Of a stretch of 64,000 bases of DNA, positions 11,779-25,006 are shown one piece after another. Under the pieces are notes generated by a model. It saw only the letters and a program-made list of their open reading frames with translations. It had not been told where the DNA came from and did not search any database. The stretch comes from Paratinospora sagittata (taxonomy: Eukaryota > Streptophyta > Magnoliopsida > Ranunculales > Menispermaceae), in NCBI GenBank assembly GCA_035771175.1, contig CM069590.1:62445254-62509253 (forward strand), written 5' to 3'. Position 1 is the stretch's first letter. Each line of letters starts with the position of its first letter. Both the position numbers and the translations under genes were made by a program.

Positions 11779-14532
11779 TGTAACGTCCGTACCTTAGAAT
11801 GACGTCGTTTTGACCCGTAGAGTACCCGTATACATATGTGTATACATATTTGATGCTCGACGTGTGTTTGTTCGAGTGTCTTTGCACGCTTTAAAGTTGT
11901 TTAATATGTGCGTAAAGTTTCGGAATGATATCAAAACATGTCGAAAACGGTGTTTTGGAACAGTGGAGCTCGCTCCATGTTGGAAGAAATTTAGATCCGT
12001 GGTCCGATTGAGCTGAAAGTTTGTCAACTTATTCTTCTCTGATAGATCTTCATTATGATTGGTGAAGATCTTGATCGGAGTTATCTACTATGAGTTATAA
12101 GACTCGAAACACTGTTTCACGGATTTGTGGATTTTCTTGCGCAATTTTGATCAAACGGTTGAATCTTGCAGTTCCACCATTGATTGAGCTGAAATTTTAC
12201 CAGAATGTTGGTAACTGACTCATAAAACCTTTGAACTGTTAAGATGTTAATTTGGTGCGTCGTTTCCAAGAAATTAATTATCTAAGCACAAGTAATCGCA
12301 GCAGAAAAAACTGTTCCTTTTTATTTAAGTGTATTTTTTCATGTGGGACCAAAATTTTTCTATAAAAGCAACCAACTCGTTTTTTTAGCTCACTTGCTCA
12401 TTTTTTCACATTGAAGAGAGGGAAAGGAGTTTGGAGGAGAGGAAATGATGGGGAGAACAGAAAGGAGAGAGAAAAGGCTAGGATTTGGGTGATTCTTGCC
12501 CAAAATCCCTCCAAGGAATCAATTTCTTTCTCATTTTCTTCCTTCTATCTCTTTCACGTGTGTTTGCAAGCTTAATTTTGACCTAAGGTTTGTATGAATC
12601 CCAGAATTTAAGAGAGTGGTGGAAAACCAATGTTTGACTTAGGCTTTGATTTTGTGATATGTATATCTAAATTGTATGGAGAGTCCATAGATGGTAAAAC
12701 CCTCAATTGCTAACAAGAAATTGGTGGGGTTTCATGAATTTGACATAAACTAGAATTTTAGACCTAGGGTTTACTATTCAAATTGCATGTGATTTATGAT
12801 GAATGCATGGGTAATTGTGGATGTATGGCACTCCAAATTACTGACTTTGATTAGTGGATACCCTATTGTAGTGTAATTTTGGTCTAGGCCATGTAATTTG
12901 AAAAATTGCATATAATTTGGGGATTTGCTCAAATTGGGGCTTTTGACCTAAACCATGTCAATTGATTAAATTAACTTGTGAATTGTCTAATTGGACCCAA
13001 ATTGAATGAAATTGTGGGTTTAGAATGGTTGGACATGTGTTAGAATTGAATGACCTAGTTCAATTTGGCTCTTTGCCTATTGTAGAGATTTTTTCTCAAA
13101 TTGGGAATTTGCATGTGATTTGAGAATTTTGCCCAAATTGGGGATTTTAAAATTGACTTGATAAATAGTCTAATTAACCCTATTTATGATTGAATGTCAT
13201 GTATATTGGTGGTTGGATCATGGGATCAACCTATTACATTCAATTGGGTTAATTATGGGTTAAATTGATATTAATTGGTTGAATTGAGCAATATGAAATT
13301 TGGCTCATGTGTATAACCAATTTAAGAACTTAATTGGCTATGAAATTGGGTTTAAACATGGTTGTTGAGCATACTTTTGATTGATTTTAGTATTGTATGA
13401 ATCATGTTTCATGTAGGGGTTGTGGTGGATCTAAGTAACCCGAATAGGCCAATTGGGGATTGAAGTACTTAGGGTGATTTTGTGGCTTTCTAGTGCTTCT
13501 TGGATTGGAATTGGATTGGCTAGGTCTAGCCAATCAAGAGTGAGTGTTTCTTTTACTTGTGAATTCTATATGGGACATTGTAGTATAAAATGTTTTAAAT
13601 GTTTGTATAATGTAGTATGCATGATTTATTGAATTCATGAACTGTATTTGAGCACAGTCAGTTGAGAAAGCAGTTGAATTATGTGCATTCCCTAAGCTTG
13701 AGATTTCTTATGGAATCACATTAGGCCGACCGGAAATCCTCAATTGTGGACCTTGCAGAGGTTTTTTTATGGGTTGTGTATGTTAGGATTTGCCTAGGCA
13801 TGGTACTTGCCTTGGTGGACAAATCCTATGGTTCATGCAATCCTAGGAATCTTAATAGATACGGGTAAGAAATCGGTCGGGCGTGGGTTTCGCGCACATA
13901 TGGCCCTCATACTGATTCTTACTCAGGAGGTGTTTAGGTTGCATATGCATATTTATAAATGGTATGTATTGTCTTGTTTATGACATGATACATTAAATTG
14001 ACATGTATGTAATCTTGCTTACTCTCATGATTATTTAAATGGTTTGAATGATCTTTCAATGTTTTAATTAAATGCATATATATGTTGCCACTTGTATAGA
14101 ACATTTACTGAGCTTGTTGTAGCTCACCCTCATCCTTATCTTTTCAGGACCGGATAGGAAGGGGAAGAGAAAAAAGCTTAGTTGCGAAATGTCCCCGTAC
14201 TTTTGTTGACGTAGGTGTTAGTACTTTTTCGCATTTATTTTGATAAATTGTACTATGTAACACCTAATACTTGTACTTGACATTTAGATGAGTTTGTACT
14301 TATGGTTAAGTATATTTTGTACTTTTGAACACTATGGACTTGGAAAAAAAAAAATTTAGTTGTTATATTGGTATGTTTTTTTTGATGATCTTATTTTATG
14401 TCCATGTATTTATTGTTGTGTATTTAGGATTGTGGTGTGTTCTAGAAGGCTTGTCGGGATACCGTATATGTCAAAGGAGGATATACACGGGGTTCCATGC
14501 TATCATGACGTCACAGTTCTTGGGTCGTGACA
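11779..14532 (+). mobile_element. Solo LTR of a Gypsy element (2754 bp) with TTTGT target duplication
   Basis: The segment starts TGTAACGTCC and ends GGGTCGTGACA, and is flanked by the same 5 bp, TTTGT, at 11774-11778 and 14533-14537. No internal gag-pol remains. Size and ends match the LTRs of the nested Gypsy element further right (TGTAACGACCC start), and both carry a TTTTCAGGAYC(A/G)GAT string near the 3' third and a TGACGTC core near each end. It was left by recombination between the two LTRs of a full-length insertion. The ORFs at 11794-12027 and 14325-14630 lie in it and are not genes. Confidence 0.85.
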
Positions 14533-17116
14533 TTTGTATTTGGATCAGGTACAATAATTTTATCAATAAATATAAGGTTAAAGTTGTTAGAATAATAGAT
14601 CTTTATTTTTTAAAACTTGTTACTATGTGATATTTATGTGAAATTTAAAATAATTTTCTATTTATGTTAATTTTATAATTTTATTGTATTGATTTTATAA
14701 TTTAATTATATTAATTTTATAAATTTTAATATATTCGTGATATTTATAAAAAATATTTATTTATTATCATATAAAAGAGTCTAATTTTATGTACCTTACC
14801 CGAACTCCCTAATAGTCAGGATCATTCATACGCATATGTTAGTGATCATCTTCATGGTTCGATTTTTACATCTTATATGTATTCTTAATAAATGACTGCA
14901 AGCCTTCGATTTTGGGGATCTTTATGTATATAATACGCAAGTCTATGATATGATCAAATCAAATAGTGGCACTTCTCCATGTTCCCGTGTCCCTATACTT
15001 TTGAGCTTTACTGATAGAAAAATTTTGGTACGATATCCTCCACATCTAAATTGTAATCTTATTAAGGATCAGGGTGGTGTTTTGGTAGATCAAAGTTGCA
15101 AATCTAATGTGGTATTTCAACTGCCACATCTAATTATGATTTCTAATTATAATAATTTGTCATTTTTTAAGTACATTCTGCTAGCTAGCTTCATAATTGG
15201 TTCTTGAGCTTGTTTATATCTTTGTCACAATTAGTAATATATGTTAATGTGATATAGCTAACACATAAAATACAAGTGATGGGTACCAGCCTTGACATGG
15301 ACGGAAAACCGTCAACGTGCTAAATTTATTTGTCATGGAAATTATCAAATTATCTAACCAATTAGTTATATATATACAAGCTTAATTACTAATTATTGGC
15401 TTAATTAGTAATTAAGATGAATTTCATTCATATATATATATATATATATGTGTGTGTATGGGCGGGCCTTGTACAAATGAATATTGGATCATATAGATAT
15501 TTGTTCACCACGTCATAGGCCATCAAAAAGAATTAATAAATTTATCACAGCTATATATATATATATATGTAGATATATGCTTATTACCATGCATGAATGA
15601 AAGACCTGAGTTAGTGTTGTGGAGCTTTAAAAAACTACTTTCAATCTTCACATAATTCATGAATCACAACGATTAAATGCAAAGTTATACAGAAAGTTGG
15701 GTATTATGGAGCTCTCAACCCCCCAAAAATTAATTTTCTGAATACTTTAATTCATTACCATCTTTTTCATTATTGTTATATGCTACGTGCCATGCACGTA
15801 GCGGTTTCCCAGCATACATTTCTTTCAACAATTAAACGTCTCCTTAATTTCCACTTCAATAACATTACCAACATTTAGCTGGAATTATTTTTTAACCCAT
15901 TTAAGAATCAAAATGATTTGTAAGATTTTTATATTTTATAGTTAATTAAGAAATGTAAATATATGAAACCTCTCCCACATAGCATAGATGAAATGACCCC
16001 AAGCCTTACTCTATCGTGTCATGCACATAATTGACGAAATTATTTTTATTTAAAATGTGAAAAGATTATTGTAATTTCTTTTAAAAAAAAATTAATTAGA
16101 AAAATGGCTTTAGGGTGAAGGAAACTTTCTTCTTTAAAATAAAAAATAAAAAAACCACGTGGCTGCTTCAGAGGGCAGCCACGAGTATTGAGCCCAATAT
16201 ATGTACTGCAGCAAAACCCGACCCTATCTAGAAGTAGTTGAACACTTGAACCACTAATTGCGGTTTCTTATTGGGATTAATGGCTTGAGCTTCTACGTTT
16301 TAAGTTGCTATTAAAGTGCTTTCAAATATAGTATGCATATATTTATATAAGAAAATGTTAATTTAATTATAAAAAATATAACTATAATGTAATTACGTAT
16401 TTATACATATTGAAATGTGTAATAAATAGTTCAATGAATATGAATATGTAGTTATAGTTTTTGATAGTTTGATTAATATTTTCCGTCTATGTGTATCTTC
16501 AAGCCCTAGTAAAAGAAAATAAATTATAAATTAATCAGGCCTCTTATATTTATTTTTAAAAGAATGTCAGTGTATATATATATATATCTTTACTTGAAAT
16601 GTACTCGTTTCTTTTGTTTATTTTTTAGATGTAAAATTATTAACAAAAACATTATGTTCAAGTTTTGTTTACATTTTTTTGTGGATTATATGACTACTCT
16701 ACTTAAGATTTTTATTCTTTTAAAGTTTTTAAACCAAATTTTCTAGTAAAAACAAAAAAAAAACATATTTTCTAACAATTATTATAAAAAGTAATTATTA
16801 AACAAAACAAACATATGCAGGCATGTGCATATTATATTCTTTTCAGCTTTAATTTGTGTTCTCATTATTAACAACAAATGGTTTTTTTAATTAATTAATT
16901 GACAAACTTGGCATTCAAGAATAAAAAAGATGAAGATAATAGGATCATCTGTATATGCTGAAAATGATAAAATCTCTATAATCATAAGTAAGGAATCTAT
17001 AATTGTTAATATTTAGACACATTTCATGCTGTGTCCAATATAGTTGTCTAAGACTCAGTTTATAAAGGTGATGTACGTACTTGTGTATATTTTTTATAGT
17101 TTTATTTATGAATAAT

Positions 17117-17294
17117 GTTATATGTACGTTAGGTGTTAATGTCATTTTTTGACGTCGATACTCAAACTCTCTTTAATATTTTAGAAATACGTGTATATTT
17201 AGGGATAATGTGCAATATATATACATCCTTAAAATATCTAATGGAGCTCAGTGTCAACATTAAAAAATAATATTGGCACCCAGTGTATATAAAA
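17117..17294. mobile_element. MITE copy A (family shared with 41694-41873)
   Basis: It starts around ATGTACGTTAGGTGTTAATG and ends GGCACCCAGTGTATATAAAA. The two ends are imperfect inverted repeats, and the whole 178 bp aligns by eye with 41694-41873, including the central TTAATATTTTAG and CGCAATAC/TGCAATAT strings. Two copies 24 kb apart support a mobile family. Confidence 0.65.
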
Positions 17295-18195
17295 TATTTT
17301 TCTTTCTTTATTTAATTTATCTAGTTATTTAATGTGTGACTTGCTGCACGACCTACTGATCATGTATATTAATATTATTGTCTCACCAGTTCTTGTAAGA
17401 TTTTAAGATTTCCAACCATAACTTGGCTAGCATCAACTTATGATCGATAGGAAGCTGGCATCGTCAAATGGAAACTTAAAATGTGATCATGACAACTCGT
17501 ATTGAATATTTGCCATCGATCTCCTTCGTATTTTATTTTCTTCAAATTAAATTTTATTTATGTTGTTGTACAACCATATATACTATAGACATACTCGATC
17601 CGTTTTCTATATGTACTTAACTTTCCTTTTAAAATGAAATTAATATTATACAAACTGATCATGTATGTGTCAATTTTCAGTTTTTGAAAGTTCATGTCAC
17701 ATATATTGTTTTTGATTGAACACAATAAATTTTTAATTAAATTAGGGAATTCATTAACATTAACTTTGTGAAACCCTTTTATTGAAGATTTAATATTACA
17801 TTATGTTTGTGTTTTGATAAATGAGAAAATAAGGATTTTTTTAGAAAATCATAAATTCCAGTACTTAGCAGGAAAAAACAGATTTTCTCGAAAATAAATA
17901 AATAATTATGAATAGAGAGAATTTTGTTGAGAAAAAGTACTCTATTCAATTTCTCAAAAAAAAAAAACACTACTAAACACACATCATAAAACTGTAGATT
18001 AATGGCTCCATCCAAAGATGAGAAAATATAATTTTCATGTTTGTACAAATAGCTAGAGATGTTTGGATGGAATATTAATCTAACTACAAAAAATTATAAC
18101 TACACATTCATATTCATTAGATTATTTATTACAGACCTTGATATATATATAACATACACGTCTAATAAACATGAATGCGTAATTGCGCATTGTAG

Positions 18196-18196
<1 letters not shown>

Positions 18197-18229
<33 letters not shown>
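18197..18229. repeat. (TA)n microsatellite
   Basis: An uninterrupted TA dinucleotide run of about 33 bp, upstream of GDSL copy 2. Confidence 0.9.
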
Positions 18230-18232
<3 letters not shown>

Positions 18233-18706
18233 TGTAGTTGGATTAACATTAATTTTATGTTGATTTATACATGAAAAGAAACAAAAATTAAGAAGCATAC
18301 TCTATTTAGAGTAAGTACCCGTCCTGTGAAACTACAACAGTAGAGCCTATAGCTTCTTCCAACTAAAAAACAAAACCATAGGTTCGCTTTAATTAACTTA
18401 TAATTACATCACTTCAATACTCAACTTCCCAACAATAAACACCTAACCAAAATAGTTGGCAATCCATCTCAAATTAACTTCTACCCCTTATAAGTGCAGG
18501 GCCCCGCCATTAGATTATCTTCGTGCGTCTTCATAATATTTTATAATAATTAATGAACAAAAGATGTGTGTATCGACAGAACATGTTCCCGCTCTCATTT
18601 CTATCTCTTTTTAAGTAGCAAATCCAAAGGGTCAGCCTCAAATGTTCAGGAAATATCCATGCAAATTAAAATTGGGTTGATAGGTTTTGTTTCCTTCCAA
18701 GACAAA

Positions 18707-21491
18707 ATGCATCCATCTTCATCAACAATATTAACACTTCTTTCTCTCCTGATTGTTTCTCTTTCAGTAGTACTAGAAATGAGCGAAGCGGTCATCACCT
18801 TGCCTAATAACTTAACAGTTTCCGCTGTATACGCATTTGGAGATTCGATTGTCGATACTGGGAACAACAACCACTTGGCCACCATAATCAAGTGTGATTT
18901 CCCTCCATATGGGAGAGATTTCAAGGGGGGATTACCAACTGGAAGATTTTGCAATGGAAAGACACCTGCAGACTTCTTAGGCAAGATTAAATTGTCAATA
19001 GTCGCTAGATATGCAATATTGTTGGACCTCCACCTATCATATTTAGCTTTTGTGTTAAGTGTTTTTTGACACGGTATTAGAGTGTCATCTTGGGTAGAAG
19101 TTTTATTGTTTGTATTTGCATGTTTTTCATTTACATTATTTTTTTTTTCTTGTCTCTCTACGTGCAAGATGGGGGGTTATATGTGAGGGGCTGTGTTAAT
19201 AATAACTAGACATATATTATTAGGCCTACATCTATCAGCTAATTACTAAGTAATTAGCTAAGAATATATATATATATATAATTGACCTTAGCTTCTTCAT
19301 TCTATTTATGTGGAATTCATAAGCTACTTTCCTTTATTTACAATGTGTTTCCTTATTTTTAACAGTTGAACAGCTGGGAGTAAAGGAGATCTTGCCGGCT
19401 TATCTCGATCCCAATTTGACACCTGAAGACCTCCTCACCGGTGTATGCTTCGCTTCAGGTGCTTCTGGATACGATCCGCTCACAGCTCAAACAGCGGTAA
19501 ATTAATTAAATATGACCTTTTTTTTTTTGGTATAGATTTAATTGTGGAGTTTTATTAGTATTTGATTGATTATATATTATGATCAGAACGCTCTGGGGCT
19601 ATCAGATCAAATAAGTATGTTCGAGGAGTACATAATGAAGTTGAAGGCGAGGGTGGGAGAAGAGAAAGCTTCAAGCATATTGACAAACAGTTTATCTGCA
19701 GTGGTATGTGGAAGCGATGACATCGCTAACACTTACTTTAGCACTCCGTTTCGAAAGCTCAAGTATGATGTCTCTTCTTACACTGATCTCATGGTCCAAG
19801 GCGCCACTAGCTTTATTCAGGTATTATATCTTCCATCCATTCAAAACTTGTTAAAAGTAGTGTGATTTAAAATATATAACATATCTAAGATATTTTTTAT
19901 TTTTATTTTTTGAAAGAACATATCTAAGATATTAACGATGGAAAATGCTGAATTAGTATATATATCTATATTATTTATAAAGCCACACAACTCCTTAATT
20001 TTCGGTGTGCTATTTTATCATAAATTTTTAAATTACCGACTACTTTTCAATATAAAATTGTCAATTAAATTTATATAATATATATATATATGAAAAATTT
20101 AATAATAAAAAGCTAAAAGATTTCTTTTGTAATTAATGTTAGTAAATATATAAGACTTATTTTAAGAATTATTTTTCATTTTTAACCTCTTGTTATTTTT
20201 TTTATTTTATTTTTTTTAACTTTTACCACTTTTATTCTTTTTTTTTATAACTTTCATTTTATTCACGTGACTAGTAATAAATATTTTGTCTACATGAATT
20301 GAAAAGTACTGTAATATATAATTTAAAAAAAAAAAAGGTATAAAAATATGCAACATAACGTACACAGCACTGCACAGTGATGATCGTATATATATGCACT
20401 GCGTCCTCATTTCTTTAAATACTTAATGTCTTACACATAAAGTTGTTCTTTCCTTGTACCTCTCCTACTGGATTTTCAAGTGGCTTATAAATCTCATTAA
20501 TTAAAGTGCAATTTCAAGAATGGTAGCTAGGCTGTATGAATTTGATGAATCGTCCTCTTGTCCATGCATGACAATACCTTGCCAGCTACTACTTTTAATT
20601 AATAGATTCTATTGAAAGCTGAAAAAAAATGTCATGAAATAGAAAGCAGTTAGCATATTAAATTAATGAAATTTTCTATATATATATAATATGAAATATC
20701 AAATAATATAACATATATAGTGATGTTTTCCTATAAATATAATGTTATCTATATATCTATATTGGTAGGAGTTGTATGATTTAGGAGCACGAAGGATTGC
20801 TGTATTCAGTGCTCCCCCAGTAGGATGCGTGCCATTCCAAAGAACGTTGCATGAAGTACTGAAAGGAAGACCATGCTACGAGGATGAGAACCAAGCAGCA
20901 ATACTCTTCAATTCTAAGCTATCTCCCGCCATTGACAATTTTAACAAGAAGTACGCAGATATGAGAGCCGTCTATATTGATGTCTACAATCCTTTACTTG
21001 ACATCATAAACAATCCTCATTCTTATGGTAATTAATTGTTCTATCTCTTTCAATTAAGGTATCACTTCAGCATTTTATATCTGTCTACCTAATATTTGAT
21101 TGAAACTTATTCATAAATGCACTAATATTAGATTTATCGAATCATATATCGAATCATAAAGAAAATATTGAGCATTAATTAATGTCAGAAAGACTTTATT
21201 GTCTATTGTCTAACTATATTAGTATAAACATACACATGTATTAATTAATTAATGTAACTGTTTATTATTAATGGGCACTGTGCTGGTGTGTACTTAGGGT
21301 TTGAAGAAGCGAGCAAGGGGTGCTGTGGCACGGGGAACGTAGAGGTAGTGGTATTGTGCAACAAGGTGAGTCCAGGTACGTGCTCCAACGTCTCCGACTA
21401 TGTGTTCTGGGACAGTTATCATCCGACCCAGAAAACCTACAAAATCTTGATCGAGCGCATCCTTCCCAATTACTTGAACAAATTCTTATGA
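18707..21491 (+). CDS. GDSL esterase/lipase, EXL type, copy 2 (intact, 5 exons)
   Basis: Exons are 18707-18980, 19366-19496, 19587-19820, 20769-21027 and 21298-21491, giving 363 residues. Exon phases match copy 1 exactly. A hydrophobic signal peptide (about residues 8-23) precedes [12 protein letters not shown] with nucleophile Ser47. Block III reads GSDD (177-180); Asp in place of Asn is common in the EXL clade, as in Arabidopsis EXL3. Asp338 and His341 lie in [11 protein letters not shown] secreted ester hydrolase is expected. An in-frame ATG at 18659 would add 16 residues, but the 18707 start gives a better signal peptide and an exon 1 of the same length as copy 1. Intron 1 has a strong GC-AG donor (TTAG|GCAAGA). 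Confidence 0.9.
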
Positions 21492-22547
21492 TCTTATAAC
21501 TAAAATTGCTGATCATATATCCATCATCAACTGGTGGACCCTGTTTCAGCTCCCCTGTTCTCTCATTTATTGTGTTCTTAATTAGTTAATTAAAAGAGTC
21601 TGTCACGCCGCTTAATTAATTATGTTGTATTGATCATAAGTGATCACTAAAATTTGTGTAATGTATACTTATCAAATAATAAAAACCTTTCATTTTTCAT
21701 TTAATTCTTATTTTTGCCGCGCCCCTAAGAAGTTAATAAGTTACATAATATTTTGTTACTGACCCTTGGATCTTGTTAATATAACAGTAATAAGCCTATT
21801 GTTAATTTTAGTTCACAAAATTATAAAAGCTGTGATTCTCCGTGCATATAGGAGAAACCATACAATTTAATTAAATATTGCTAAAGTATTTGTACTTTTG
21901 AAAGTAACTAACTGAAATGGGACGCTGCCGGAATAAAGCGACATGTAGAGTTTGTGGTGGGATTAAAAGCACTGACGAGGGCCACCACTTGTCCTAATTG
22001 TCAAAAAAAACAAAGTGTGGTAAAGTCGATTGTACATCTGGTGGTTGTATATATATACACACACATAAATATGTGTCTACAATACTCTGTTTAGACTTCC
22101 TAGGTGATGTTCGTACTTTGCACTTATGTGTTCTTTCTTCAAATTAATTAGCAGCTACTTAATTGCTAAGCCGGCCAAATTAAAGAATTGTCATTGAATT
22201 TGTAATATGTTGAATTATAATTTGAAGAAGCTAAGGTCAAATTATAATATGTCGAAGATTTAATAGGATCCACATAAAAAAAAAGTTCTATTCAAGTTTT
22301 TCAACTACAGATATTCTAGCTCTGCCTATAACAATGGGGAGCAGTCCACATGTCCTTAATTATAAATCCGCTACCTAACCTAGAGATTCACACCATACAT
22401 ATGAAGAATTGCTAACTACTACAAGCATCTCTCATGCCATTAATTGCTAATTGCATGAAGAAAGGCCTCTTGCTTTCCTTTCACTACAAGTACTCTTTAC
22501 CTATTGCTAGAGAAACCCCCAAAACATTGCTGCTGATTCCTTCTATA
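21492..22547. other. Spacer between GDSL copies 2 and 3
   Basis: 3' region of copy 2, then AT-rich sequence with no gene seen. A short ORF (22434-22619) is only the 5' leader and signal-peptide region of pseudogene copy 3, read from an upstream ATG. Confidence 0.5.
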
Positions 22548-23938
22548 ATGCCCCCCAGTTCTTCTAATTTAATCATTCTTGGTTTTCTCCTCATTTATGT
22601 TCTCACAAAAATTATTTAAGCAGCCACCATCTTACCCAAGAATGTACAGATTCCAGCGGTTATTGTTTTTGGAGACTCCATTGTGGATCCTGGCAACAAC
22701 AATGATCTCTACACCACTGTCAAATGATATGGGAGGGATTTTATTGGTGCAAAACCCACAGGAAGATTTAGCAATGGCAAGATACCTTCAGACTTACTAG
22801 GTACCAATTAATATTCTACTGTTCTATACCAGCTAGTTGTTTTACCAATCCACCACCCCCTCTGTTTTTACATAGTTATTAAGTATTATCTTGATATGTG
22901 TGTGTATATATATGTATCCACCTTTTGACCAGTGAATTATACCTTTCAGAAGACGAACAAGTACTGAACCCTGAGTTCTCTGTTTAGATGTTTTCATTAA
23001 ATTCTATAACTTTTTAGCTCTCTTTGAACCATTATGTATGTTTTCAATTTAGGCATTAATACAGAATTCAAGAGCATCTAACATACTTCATATAACTTTA
23101 TGTGCAAGAAATGGGTGTACTACAATCACGTGTGCTTACCAAACAAAAGCAAAAACTATGTACTTTTTCGTTTTAAAGCACTTAGTTAATTACCACTAAA
23201 CAAAACTAGTCGTTATAGACATAGTTTAAGAGAGTTTTTTCAAAAGCGCTTTTAGAAAAGTTAGTCTCCTCCAGCTTCTTCTAAAAGTAGAAAATTATTT
23301 TTTATCACTATAATTTAATTAAAAGCAGGTGTTGCCGAGCCTCATTAAAAGTGTTTTTGCTCTGAAAGCAATGAAAAAACTCTCCTAACAAGGTCATACC
23401 CTGAGTTAACTCATTGTTTCCCTCCAAAAATTACTCTTTTTATCTCCCTTTTTCCCAGTTGAACTACTAGGACTTAAGGAGCTTTTACCAGCTTATCTCG
23501 ACCAGAGCCTGAAGCCTGCCGACCTCCTTACTGGTGTCAGCTTCGCTTCTGGTGGTGCTGGATACGATCCTCTTACAGCTGAATTGGTGGTATATATCTC
23601 ACTTTGATTAATCACAATTAATTCATTAGACATTATTAATTGGGGGTTAACGAATCTTCCAATTTAATAAGTTATTTGTTGGTTTATTTGATTATCAGAC
23701 AGTATTAGGGCTCTCGGATCAGCTAAATTTATTCAAAGAGTATATAGGCAAGTTGAAAGCCACAACTGGAGAAGAGAAAACTGCAAGCATTATATCAAAC
23801 AGTTTATACCTAGTGATAGCAGGAAGTGATGACATTGCCAATACCTACTTGGCTTCCCCTGTGAGTCTTAGGAGGCTTAAGTTTGACGTTCGTGCTTACA
23901 CTGATTTGATGCTTCAAAGCGCTTCTGCTTTTCTTCAG
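22548..23938 (+). pseudogene. GDSL esterase/lipase copy 3, exons 1-3 (5' half of split pseudogene)
   Basis: Exon-like blocks 22548-22800, 23459-23589 and 23699-23938 keep normal splice sites and phases. The frame shows a signal-peptide-like start, [12 protein letters not shown], the exon 2 conserved block and GSDD in exon 3. Exon 1 has two in-frame stops: TAA at 22617-22619, where paralog copy 4 has Gln (CAA), and TGA at 22725-22727. The TGA was made by loss of 12 bp that encode the CDFP-P block before YGRDF in the paralogs. Exon 3 is two codons longer than in copies 1 and 2. Intron 3 begins normally at 23939 and is interrupted at 24315 by a retrotransposon; exons 4-5 resume at 39585. Around 23228-23395 intron 1 holds a small inverted repeat, possibly a MITE. 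Confidence 0.85.
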
Positions 23939-24314
23939 GTAATTAATCAATCAATTCAGGGTCATATATGCTAAAAAAATTTAAATGCAAAGACATCCCG
24001 TGTGGCATCATCAACACCATTAGACTTTTTCTCTCTTAAATTCTACCTCATTTCCATGATGCCACATGGGAAGTGTTTGTATTTTTATTTTTATTTTTAT
24101 TTTTTTCAAGATTTTTTAGCATTACCCATTAAGTTATTAATATTCTTTTAATTAACAATTGATTATGTTATTGTATATTAGTTATTTTTTATGAGCAATT
24201 TTATTTTAAGTATGAGAAATATAATTATATATATAGTTAGCAACTATATTATTATGATGGTTGAATCATTTACTTTATGCATTGGGATATGTGAGACATA
24301 TATGCATATGTAAT

Positions 24315-24849
24315 TGATGGTCCACCTCACGTCTCACGTGGGCGGCCAAGGCGGCTGAAGAAGCAGGGGCGGCTAGCAACAGCTGCATGGGTCTCGTGGG
24401 CGGTGAATAGTGAAAAAATGTGGGTTGCGTGGGCTGATCAAATAATTACGAAAATTACTCCTGTTTGAACTCTATAAATAGAGTCATACTTTCAACTTGA
24501 AAATCAATCCGAGAGATTCAAATTCGAGAGATCTAATTCTAGATATCCAGAGAGCCTCAAAGAAAGTTTCTTTGAGAAGAAAAAGTGTGAGCCAATTTGT
24601 GAAGTTTTACCCACAAATTGAAGATACATAGTTATTGTATTTTGTGAGAGATCCACCTAAGAGTGAAGTTTGTAATCCCATTTATTATAGTGGAAGTCTT
24701 TAAGCGGCCTACGGATCCCGTAGTTTTTACCTCCTTTTTAGAGGTTTTCCACGCTAAAAATTGTTTGTGTTATTTTGTTGTATTTTAGTTTAGAAAATTA
24801 TCCTGGAATTGTAGAATTTATTTCTTTACAACCATCGATTTTCCCAACA
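24315..24849 (+). repeat. Copia 5' LTR
   Basis: 535 bp from TGATGGTCC to CCCAACA. TATAAATA at 24473-24480 is the likely promoter. It is repeated with about 6% difference at 39014-39549. Confidence 0.92.
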
Positions 24850-24852
24850 AAG

Positions 24853-24864
24853 TGGTATCAGAGA
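24853..24864 (+). promoter_or_regulatory. Copia primer-binding site (tRNA-Met type)
   Basis: TGGTATCAGAGA, three bases after the 5' LTR, complementary to the 3' end of initiator tRNA-Met, the usual Copia primer. Confidence 0.75.
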
Positions 24865-25006
24865 CTGGGTTGTTTTCAGCGAAGGTAATGTTCATACATA
24901 CAATACTATTCACAAGGGGCACTATTTCATTGAGTACTATTCACAAAGTACTATTCATCGCCGGAAAAGTGTCAAGCTCCGCGAAATCTGTTGATTGACG
25001 ACTCAA

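Larger units (their letters stand above)
14533..18706. other. Spacer and upstream region of GDSL copy 2
   Basis: No gene is seen. It is AT-rich with several (TA)n tracts (about 15430, 15550, 18197). A MITE lies at 17117-17294. A TATA-like CTTATAAG at 18487-18494 is the best candidate promoter element for GDSL copy 2, about 210 bp before its start codon. Confidence 0.45.

Noticed and set aside
11794..12027. Overlapping ORFs on both strands
   Set aside because: They lie at the start of the solo LTR and show no protein family features.
18566..18706. An N-terminal extension of GDSL copy 2
   Set aside because: The frame from 18566 opens with GTG, not ATG. The first in-frame ATG is 18659, but 18707 gives a clean signal peptide and the same exon 1 length (274 nt) as copy 1.
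18646..19167. A 173-codon minus-strand ORF
   Set aside because: It is the antisense shadow of GDSL copy 2 exon 1 and the start of its intron.
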